Of a stretch of 64,000 nt of DNA, positions 55,892 through 62,660 are shown one piece after another. The position numbers and the translations under genes are program-made. This stretch comes from Leptospira montravelensis. Its GTDB lineage: Bacteria > Spirochaetota > Leptospiria > Leptospirales > Leptospiraceae. Below the pieces are notes generated by a model. The model had not been told where the DNA came from. It did no database searches and saw only the letters and a program-made list of their open reading frames with translations. Numbering within the stretch: the first letter of the stretch is position 1; each line of letters opens with the position of its first letter. Location: NCBI RefSeq assembly GCF_004770045.1, contig NZ_RQFO01000004.1, positions 620,001 to 684,000 of the forward strand, given 5' to 3'.

Positions 55892-57754
55892 TTAGGAGTC
55901 TAGAGAATCATTTTCTAAGCGAAGAATTTCTTCTTCATAATCGCTAGCCCTCTCAGGTCGATTAGACTTTTTATAAAGTCTCACTAGGATTTTGATCACG
56001 GGAATTACGTCAGGTTTACGACTATAAATCCTTTCTGCCATATCAATGGCTTCGTCAATCAAACTTGCTTTGGCATATTGGATTGCACCTTCCAATATCA
56101 TTTGTAAACCCGAAGGGTGATTGTTGGAAAATATCTCTGCCGCTTTGCCCGCTTCTATCGGTTTTTCCAGTTTTCGATATACTCGGTACAACAATTTCCA
56201 TACAGCAGGGTCGTATGCATAAGAATCTGCATAATTTTTCAACAAATTTAGAGCTTCCGGGAAGTTGTTTCTTTGAATTAGGCGAATTGGCTCTTCCAAA
56301 CTGGATTCTCTGGTTTTTATATCAATTGTAGTTTGTGGTTGGAAACGAATGCTGAGTAAGGAAAGATCATCCGTCAGTTCACCGATTTTTTGAAGGCGAA
56401 GGCCTAGTTTTTCAATATCTCCGTCGCTTTCTTCCACTTGTGTTAAAATAGAAGTGTGATCCATATTAATCACACGATTGGATTTGGAATCAAAACCTAT
56501 ACTTAAATCATCACGCCCATCGGATCCAATGATGATCGTATCTCCAGGACGAATCCAACAAGTTTCGATGAGAGCTTTATCCTTTTGCATTCCCAATTTA
56601 AAGTTAGTGGCTTTTTCCGATAAAAAACTTGCCTTTCCTTCACGAAAACGAATGGGAAATGGATGTTCTGCATTAATATAATATAAAAAGCCATTTTCCT
56701 CATCTACCAAACCAAGAAGCAATGACATAGACATAGAACCATCAAAACCTTCGAATATATCGTTGAAATCATTGAGTGCCGTATGTAACCAACGTTCTGG
56801 GAAGTATCCAGAAAGAATTCCTTCTCTATGAGTTCTTTCAATGAGTGCTCGGAATGCTGTCCCAAAAACAAGCACACCCCCTGCCCCTTGCATGGATTTT
56901 CCCATAGCATCTCCGTTTGCAAAAACACAGTAACTACGTCCCCTAAGAACGATTTGGTCAGCGACACAAATATCCCCACCCAATTCGTATTCCCTATTTT
57001 TGAATTGGAACGATTTTTTTTGTTTGATGTAAGTTTGGAACAAAACAGATTTCGATCGAATACGAATTCCTGAGAGTGGACGTGTGAGAAGAGAAGTCAG
57101 ATAATAATCTCCATCTTGTTGGTATTTCAATCGGCTCACTTCACCAATCGCATCTTCATAGGACCTGTTGAGAGTTCTTAACATCAGCCCCAGTAAAAAT
57201 AAAATAGAAATCCCTGTGATGAGAAAATCTTCACTTCTTGCTTTCTCAGAAGAATAATCATAAAACCATTCAGGATGGATGTTTTGGATGGAATTAACTA
57301 CGAACAATGCACTGACAAAAAAAACGATGGCGATCCAATCATATTTATTTCCGAGGATGAACATGTTTAATACTAGGATCGGAGCCAGTAACATAACATT
57401 CGCACTGACAATACCACCACTGTATTTGATCTGCAAAAAAGCAGTTAAGGAACTGATGATAAAGGTAGGTAAAATCAGGATCTGAAATAAAAGACGGAAC
57501 CTAGCTAAATAATAAAAGACACATGCAAAACCAAATGCCATCCATAAAGCAATGAGCCCGCCCATCTCAAAACCTTCGCGGAAAAATTCAGAAGAAAGAC
57601 CCACTCCCATAGCGACAATTCCTGCTAGGAGGGTTCCATTTAAAATTCGATGTCTCATCACAAAACGATCCGTTGGTCCCAAAACAGAGGATACAAACTC
57701 GGCCAAAATCTTTTTTAATTTTCCGATGATAGAACGACCATTAGCTCCTAACAT
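55892..57754 (-). CDS. Membrane PP2C (SpoIIE-type) phosphatase with TPR tail
   Basis: 620 residues from the ATG at 57754, which has GGGAGAAGG just upstream; a TTG ten codons earlier is less likely. Six or seven membrane helices fill about 35-200. The PP2C domain (about 245-440) has ELGGDICVADQIVL, VFANGDAMGKSMQGAGGVLVFG and IIIGSDGRDDLS, i.e. the metal aspartates are kept. The tail (about 480-620) has TPR-like helices (PEALNLLKNYADSYAYDPAVW). It should dephosphorylate a STAS-type partner in response to a membrane signal; no STAS gene is adjacent. A motif shared with the next TetR locus lies in its upstream region. Confidence 0.82.
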   Translation of the reverse strand: MLGANGRSIIGKLKKILAEFVSSVLGPTDRFVMRHRILNGTLLAGIVAMGVGLSSEFFREGFEMGGLIALWMAFGFACVFYYLARFRLLFQILILPTFIISSLTAFLQIKYSGGIVSANVMLLAPILVLNMFILGNKYDWIAIVFFVSALFVVNSIQNIHPEWFYDYSSEKARSEDFLITGISILFLLGLMLRTLNRSYEDAIGEVSRLKYQQDGDYYLTSLLTRPLSGIRIRSKSVLFQTYIKQKKSFQFKNREYELGGDICVADQIVLRGRSYCVFANGDAMGKSMQGAGGVLVFGTAFRALIERTHREGILSGYFPERWLHTALNDFNDIFEGFDGSMSMSLLLGLVDEENGFLYYINAEHPFPIRFREGKASFLSEKATNFKLGMQKDKALIETCWIRPGDTIIIGSDGRDDLSIGFDSKSNRVINMDHTSILTQVEESDGDIEKLGLRLQKIGELTDDLSLLSIRFQPQTTIDIKTRESSLEEPIRLIQRNNFPEALNLLKNYADSYAYDPAVWKLLYRVYRKLEKPIEAGKAAEIFSNNHPSGLQMILEGAIQYAKASLIDEAIDMAERIYSRKPDVIPVIKILVRLYKKSNRPERASDYEEEILRLENDSLDS

Positions 57755-57867
57755 AAACCTTCTCCCTTTTCGCAAATGTACCAAACCTCAAGTCCTGCTT
57801 CTCAAAAGTAGAAAATAAGATCCCGCACTGGTGTGTTTTTGGCGTAAGGAGTAAATTTACAAAAAAC

Positions 57868-57879
57868 CGACTATTGTCG
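57868..57879. promoter_or_regulatory. Candidate TetR operator site upstream of the PP2C-TPR gene
   Basis: CGACTATTGTCG, a perfect CGAC-N4-GTCG inverted repeat, 114 bases upstream of the phosphatase ATG and 41 bases beyond the tetR stop. The same half-sites recur in front of the aldolase gene. Confidence 0.5.
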
Positions 57880-57919
57880 ATTGTTTTTTGGAAAATTCAA
57901 ATTTCCCTCTTAGATCTTT

Positions 57920-58546
57920 CTATTGGCGGTAGGGTAAGTATTCGGGGAAATAAGAACGTAGGTAGGCAATGGCCGCCCTGGCTGCTTCGTTTACCATCTC
58001 TTCGGTGATTTCACCTTGTTCCCGAAAGGAATACCGAAAGACGGAATCAATCAAAGATACAGCAATCCCCACCTTACGATTTAAATCAGGGAAATCAGGG
58101 AGTAAAAAGCGAGCTTCCACTTGGGATAAAGCCAGTTTGGTGATCGTTGAGTCCAAAACTTTTCCCACATGCATCGTTTCTTCATTCCGAACCCCATAAA
58201 CCACGCGCATCAATGCTTTGTCTTCCCTCACCACTGCGGCCGCTTCTCTGGCAAGAAAATGGACATAGTCCTGCCAAGTATTAAAATCGGAAGTGTCTAC
58301 CTTTGCCAATCGCAATGAAACCAATTGGGAATGCACCATACGAAGGCCTAGATACAAAGCGCCCATATTGGGAAAAAAATGATAAGCAGAGGCTCTAGGA
58401 ATTTTAGCTCGGGCACAAACTTCGGCAAAAGTGATAGAAGCAGGTTCTTCCTCTCGTAGTAATTCCCTTAATGATTGTACGAGGAGAAACCTGCGGTTTT
58501 GGTCCTCTGTTTTCTCTTTTTCCTGTCTTTCGTTGGATTTTGGCAT
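57920..58546 (-). CDS. TetR-family transcriptional regulator (aldolase locus)
   Basis: 208 residues from the ATG at 58546; a GTG four codons earlier (58558) is also possible, and neither has a clear ribosome site. The helix-turn-helix is LLREEEPASITFAEVCARAKIPRASAYHFFPNMGALYLGL, typical TetR. The C-terminal helical domain contains EVRNEETMH-like charged helices for ligand binding and dimerisation. It is divergent from the aldolase operon, and CGAC-N4-GTCG-like sites lie on both sides of the gene. The ligand is unknown. Confidence 0.84.
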   Translation of the reverse strand: MPKSNERQEKEKTEDQNRRFLLVQSLRELLREEEPASITFAEVCARAKIPRASAYHFFPNMGALYLGLRMVHSQLVSLRLAKVDTSDFNTWQDYVHFLAREAAAVVREDKALMRVVYGVRNEETMHVGKVLDSTITKLALSQVEARFLLPDFPDLNRKVGIAVSLIDSVFRYSFREQGEITEEMVNEAARAAIAYLRSYFPEYLPYRQ

Positions 58547-58565
58547 ACGAGTGATCACTAAAAGT

Positions 58566-58672
58566 CGACGAAAGCCGAGTTTTCAAAAAGTTTCAATCCA
58601 AAAAACTAATAATTCATTAAAAATTAGTCGACAGATGCCCACCAGAAACTAAATTAAAATCGACAAATGTCG
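58566..58672. promoter_or_regulatory. Cluster of CGAC-N4-GTCG-like sites, tetR / aldolase
   Basis: Three sites in the gap between the divergent tetR and aldolase genes: CGACGAAAGCCG (58566-58577, seven of eight half-site bases), CGACAGATGCCC (58629-58640, six of eight) and CGACAAATGTCG (58661-58672, perfect). The last two are 32 bases apart, about three helical turns. The first is next to the tetR start, the last 40 bases before the aldolase start, suggesting autoregulation plus operon control. Confidence 0.6.
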
Positions 58673-58712
58673 GGTATTGAGTTACTCCATACAGTTAGAA
58701 AGGAAACAGTCG

Positions 58713-59357
58713 ATGATCGAATCAAAAATAAAGTCAGTAAAAAAGTCAATGCTTGCCGCCTGTGTTAAGTTAGCTGATTTAGGATTTTTAGCAGGAGTCG
58801 GAGGAAACTTAGCTGTTCGCATTAATTCTGAACTAATGGCAGTGACTCCTTCCGCTACCGATTATTATACAATGAAACCTGATGATCTTTGTATTTTACA
58901 AATTAAAGATTTAAAGATGGTTGAAGGAACCAAACAACCAACAACCGAAAGTGGAATTCACGCCTCTTTTTTTAGTTTGAGGCCTGAGATTGAAGTCAGT
59001 TTACATACACACCAACCACTTGCCAGTGCTGTATCTTTACTTGGTTTAGATATGGAGATTCAGTCGAGTGAAGGAAAAAAGAATATAGGAAATTTTGTAC
59101 GTATTGTATCTTATGCTCCTTCAGGAACTTCCTTTCTGGTAAAAGCATTTAGAAAAAGAATTATCAAAGAAACAAACGGTTATCTTTTACGAAATCATGG
59201 TCTTGTATGTGGTGCATTTTCGCTCGATGAAGCGATTTCCAATGTTAAGTTATTAGAGAAGGAAGCAGCGCGTTTCCTAAAAACACGAATCGAAAAAAAT
59301 CCTAATTTATCTCAGATGCCTAGTGAGATGAGGACCCAATTAATCGAAGCTCTCTGA
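58713..59357 (+). CDS. Class II aldolase/adducin family protein
   Basis: 214 residues from the ATG at 58713, which has AAAGGA about 9 bases upstream; an in-frame TTG at 58677 is unlikely. It keeps the family's zinc and catalytic residues: Glu79 (TTESGIHAS), His98 and His100 (LHTHQP) and His162 (LRNHGLVCG). Relatives are fuculose- or ribulose-phosphate aldolases and epimerases and methylthioribulose-phosphate dehydratase. The substrate cannot be named. It is divergent from the TetR gene and followed after 36 bases by a paralogue without metal ligands. Confidence 0.86.
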   Translation: MIESKIKSVKKSMLAACVKLADLGFLAGVGGNLAVRINSELMAVTPSATDYYTMKPDDLCILQIKDLKMVEGTKQPTTESGIHASFFSLRPEIEVSLHTHQPLASAVSLLGLDMEIQSSEGKKNIGNFVRIVSYAPSGTSFLVKAFRKRIIKETNGYLLRNHGLVCGAFSLDEAISNVKLLEKEAARFLKTRIEKNPNLSQMPSEMRTQLIEAL

Positions 59358-59393
59358 TAGAAAAATACAATGATTTAGAAATAAGGAATCAAA

Positions 59394-60125
59394 ATGAAAT
59401 CGGCCACAATCAAAAAACAAAGTCAAAATTTAGAAACAGAAACGGATAAAGAAGAATTAAATCATTTATGGCAACGTTTAGATTCTAAAGGTTTATTACA
59501 AACTTATAAAGCAGATCTTTCTTTTCGTCTTCCAGGCAAAGGGAGTTTCCTTCTGATCCACCGTGGAGAAGGAAAAAAAGCAAAAGTAGAGATCACCGAA
59601 TTTCCAATAGAAAACCCAACTGCTTTCATCCGTATCCAATCTATTAGTGAAGAAACACTCAACCAAATCCGGTTCCATGCAAGTTTGTATTCTTTAAGAC
59701 CGGATATTGGGGCCGTCGCTTCGTTTCAACCAGAGTGGAGTTCCTTTCTTAAGACACTAGACCATCCCCTTCCATTAGTATTCGATGAACAGTGCAGACA
59801 ACTTGGTGCACCTGTGTTTCCCATTCCGAAACGAATTGATGGAACCGTAGAAACCAGCTCCATTGTCCTTGGGGGAGCTAACGCATTTTTGGATGAAGAC
59901 GCAGTGGTGGTCACTAGTGTCACTCGCGAGAAAGCTATATATAACTGCGAGTTAATCGAAAAATGTGCAAAAGCCTATTTATTGGCTCATTCTACAGGAA
60001 GTCCTATTCAAACCATACCTTGGTGGGTTCGGTTCATAGCAAAAAGTAGACTGATTAAAGATGAAAAGAAAGCAAGTGCAGCCTATGCCCGTGGGGAAAG
60101 ACCAACGGGTTTTAAAGCTTATTGA
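59394..60125 (+). CDS. Class II aldolase-like protein lacking the metal site
   Basis: 243 residues. FHASLYSLRPDIGAVASFQPEW (about 94-115) aligns with HASFFSLRPEIEVSLHTHQPL of the preceding protein, but the His-x-His pair is Ser110-Phe-Gln112, the catalytic glutamate position is Gln91, and the late NHG histidine is absent. DEQCRQLGAPVFPIP and LGGANAFLDEDAVVVTS keep the fold pattern. It is therefore probably not a metal-dependent aldolase, and may be a structural or regulatory partner of the upstream enzyme. A good ribosome site (AAGGA) precedes it. No frameshift is seen. Confidence 0.78.
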   Translation: MKSATIKKQSQNLETETDKEELNHLWQRLDSKGLLQTYKADLSFRLPGKGSFLLIHRGEGKKAKVEITEFPIENPTAFIRIQSISEETLNQIRFHASLYSLRPDIGAVASFQPEWSSFLKTLDHPLPLVFDEQCRQLGAPVFPIPKRIDGTVETSSIVLGGANAFLDEDAVVVTSVTREKAIYNCELIEKCAKAYLLAHSTGSPIQTIPWWVRFIAKSRLIKDEKKASAAYARGERPTGFKAY

Positions 60126-60157
60126 TTCCTTCTTTCTTTTAAATTTTAAAATGGATT

Positions 60158-60646
60158 CTATTTGATTCCCAGGTAGATATCAAACTGGGAATGATTTGGA
60201 TCTTTTGCATTGGATCCATAAATTTCTAAGTCGGTTTTGTAAGAACGATTTTTGCAATATGTTTCATCCGACCAAATTTTTTTCCATGTGTTAATTCCAA
60301 TTTCGGAAATGGGGCCCCACTCCGTCGAAACATGGAGATAATCAGATTCAGAAACACTAATGGTTGTTAAGTGACTTGGCAGAGATTTCACTGAACCAAC
60401 TTTTGTACCAATTAAGATGGTGTATTCTCCGTTTTCGTCGGTTTCAAATTCTGTATATGCCACAACTATTTCGGAAGGTACCAAAGGATCGGAAATTTGG
60501 GAAAGAATTCCCTCTTCCCAAAACCTTTGCCAAAGGGCAGCAATTTTTCCATTTCCGGTCATTTCCTTGGTATTCGAAGTTCGTGCTGTGATCCCGACAA
60601 GGTGCATCGAATCTAAATGAATTTTGTTTGATGAAGTTTGTTCCAT
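60158..60646 (-). CDS. GyrI-like effector-binding domain protein
   Basis: 162 residues covering a single GyrI/AraC-effector-binding domain (MHLVGITARTSNT, IAALWQRFWEEGI, then YTILIGTKVGSVKSLP, and the closing FDIYLGIK). Such stand-alone domains bind small molecules or, in GyrI itself, DNA gyrase. It shares its fold with the C-terminal domain of the AraC protein encoded upstream. An intrinsic terminator lies between the two genes, so it probably has its own promoter. AGGA precedes the ATG. Confidence 0.8.
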   Translation of the reverse strand: MEQTSSNKIHLDSMHLVGITARTSNTKEMTGNGKIAALWQRFWEEGILSQISDPLVPSEIVVAYTEFETDENGEYTILIGTKVGSVKSLPSHLTTISVSESDYLHVSTEWGPISEIGINTWKKIWSDETYCKNRSYKTDLEIYGSNAKDPNHSQFDIYLGIK

Positions 60647-60701
60647 ACATAGATCCTAACGCAAACCGAAATTGGGTTCTTGACAATTTGTGCTTTTTTA
60701 A

Positions 60702-60747
60702 CAAAAAGAAAAGGAAACCTAGTTTTTAGAGGAATACAAAAACTAGG
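60702..60747 (-). terminator. Terminator of the AraC-GyrI gene
   Basis: Perfect 10-base stem CCTAGTTTTT / AAAAACTAGG (60718-60727 and 60738-60747) with a 10-base loop, followed on the minus strand by TTTCCTTTTCTTTTTG. It begins 16 bases after the stop of the AraC-family gene. Confidence 0.88.
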
Positions 60748-60762
60748 ATGTTTAAAAGTTAT

Positions 60763-61623
60763 CTACTGAATTGGAATGTATATTTCAGATTCTGGATTTG
60801 TATTTGATTGGAAACGATCATCGAATAAATCGAAATCATCGCTAAATTCTCTTTCGTAACTTGTGTTTGGCATCCATGTTCCATAAATATATTTCCAACC
60901 ATTAAGGATGTCTTCATTCGTATTCCCAGGAACAGTAAAAACCATATACTTTGCAGGCATCATCCGGTGGGAAACAAAACCATCTGGAATTCTCATATCA
61001 GAATTCACTTGTGCGCCAATGATCACATCAAAATTTTCAGCATAATCCCAGTTCGTATATATTCCCATTAAGGAATGATTGATTCGGTTAGGTATGGATT
61101 CCATAAGACCATTACCCATAAATTCACCCCAAAACTTTGGAATATCTATTTCATTTTGACATTTCTGCATCGTAGTCCGATAAGGTTTTCCAACTAAAAT
61201 AAATTCATTTTTGGTGATGACTGTAGTTTTAATCCTTGAACCATCAATTCGAACTTTGTTTCTCAAGGGTTCTATGTCTAGTATAGGAAAATTAATATGG
61301 TCAGCTGTTTTTCGGTATTCAGATGGATTAATTCCATATTCAGAACGAAAGGCACGAAGAAAAGATTCAGGTGTTGTATAATGATATTTTAATGCAATAT
61401 CAATAATTTTATCTTTCCCTAAAATCAAATCGTTACCGGCTTCTGTGAGCCGACGTTTTTTTAAATATGTATATACGGAATATCCAGTTACGTAACGAAA
61501 AATTCTTTGGAAATGCCATCTCGATTGAAATGCATTTTTCGATACATCTTCCACTCGGATGTTTTCTGTTAGGTTCTTTTCCATAAAACTTATGGCAAGT
61601 TCTATTTGATCATAATAGTCCAT
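60763..61623 (-). CDS. AraC-family regulator with GyrI-like effector domain
   Basis: 286 residues. Residues about 5-105 hold two helix-turn-helix units of the AraC type (VEDVSKNAFQSRWHFQRIFRYVTGYSVYTYLKKRRLTEA, then DIALKYHYTTPESFLRAFRSEYGINPSEYRK). Residues about 130-286 form a GyrI/effector-binding domain. This is the Rob/SoxS-with-effector-domain layout, which usually activates efflux or detoxification genes on ligand binding. A target is not evident; the nearest candidate is the separate GyrI-domain gene downstream. Confidence 0.88.
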   Translation of the reverse strand: MDYYDQIELAISFMEKNLTENIRVEDVSKNAFQSRWHFQRIFRYVTGYSVYTYLKKRRLTEAGNDLILGKDKIIDIALKYHYTTPESFLRAFRSEYGINPSEYRKTADHINFPILDIEPLRNKVRIDGSRIKTTVITKNEFILVGKPYRTTMQKCQNEIDIPKFWGEFMGNGLMESIPNRINHSLMGIYTNWDYAENFDVIIGAQVNSDMRIPDGFVSHRMMPAKYMVFTVPGNTNEDILNGWKYIYGTWMPNTSYEREFSDDFDLFDDRFQSNTNPESEIYIPIQ

Positions 61624-61649
61624 AGGATTTTACTAAAATAGAATACGAT

Positions 61650-62660
61650 TCAAATTTGTGAATTTTTTTCTATTTCCTCTGGCCATTGATTTTTAATTTC
61701 AAGAATCTTTGGTAAGACAGAAATAAATATTTTGACCAATTCCGGATCAAAATGTGTTCCCGATTCTTTCTTTAAAAAATCGATAGCTTCAGAAACATCC
61801 CAGGCTTTTTTATATGGCCGAACTGTTGTTAAAGCATCAAATACATCTGCAATCGCTATAATTCTGCCTTCTAGGGGAATTTGATCTCCTTTCAATTGGT
61901 ATGGATAACCAGATCCATCAAATTTTTCATGATGAGTGATCGCAATAGATCTAGCTAATTTTAATAAACTAGAATGATGATCCCCGATGATTTCTGCCCC
62001 GATTTCGGGGTGACGTTTCATAATTTCCCACTCTTCGGGGGTAAGTTTTCCAGGTTTCTGAATGATAAAATCTGGAATTCCAATTTTTCCAACATCATGC
62101 ATAGGTGCTGCATTAAGAATCTCTTCAGATGCTTCAATAGAATATCCATAGGCCAATGCTAAAGTTTGCGAATAATGACTCATACGAATCACATGCATAC
62201 CTGTTTCATTATCTTTATATTCAGAAGCCATACCCAATCTTTGTACAATTTGTAACCTAGTGGCTTTTACTTCATTAACATTGACTAAAGACAAATGGTT
62301 TTTGATTCTAACTTTTACGATCGGAGGGCTTACTGGTTTGGTTATATAGTCAACGGCTCCCAATTGAAAACCTTTTTCCTCGTCGCCTATATCTGTTAAC
62401 GCTGTTACAAAAATAACAGGTATATATTTTGTTTTTTCGTTAGATTTTAGTATCTTACAAACTTCATGCCCCGTCATTTTCGGCATCATTACATCAAGTA
62501 AAATTAAATCGGGTAACTGTGATATTGCGAGTTCGATTCCCTTCTCTCCATCTTTCGCAAAAAACAAAGTATAATCTTTTTGTAAAATATCGTTCAATAT
62601 TTGTAAGTTTGTTGGCTCATCATCAACAACCAACACTTTTGGTTTAGTATTTATTTCCAT
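61650..62660 (-). CDS. Response regulator with HD-GYP phosphodiesterase domain
   Basis: 336 residues. The receiver (about 8-125) has Asp13/Asp14, phosphoacceptor Asp56 (LILLDVMMPKMTG) and Lys108. The HD-GYP domain (about 140-330) is intact: His188-Asp189 (MHDVGKIGIPDF), HHEKFDGSGYP (243-253) and the later AIADVFDALTTVRPYK. It should hydrolyse cyclic-di-GMP when phosphorylated. Its start overlaps the end of the hybrid-kinase gene by 17 bases, so the two are co-translated and the kinase is its likely phosphodonor. Confidence 0.92.
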   Translation of the reverse strand: MEINTKPKVLVVDDEPTNLQILNDILQKDYTLFFAKDGEKGIELAISQLPDLILLDVMMPKMTGHEVCKILKSNEKTKYIPVIFVTALTDIGDEEKGFQLGAVDYITKPVSPPIVKVRIKNHLSLVNVNEVKATRLQIVQRLGMASEYKDNETGMHVIRMSHYSQTLALAYGYSIEASEEILNAAPMHDVGKIGIPDFIIQKPGKLTPEEWEIMKRHPEIGAEIIGDHHSSLLKLARSIAITHHEKFDGSGYPYQLKGDQIPLEGRIIAIADVFDALTTVRPYKKAWDVSEAIDFLKKESGTHFDPELVKIFISVLPKILEIKNQWPEEIEKNSQI

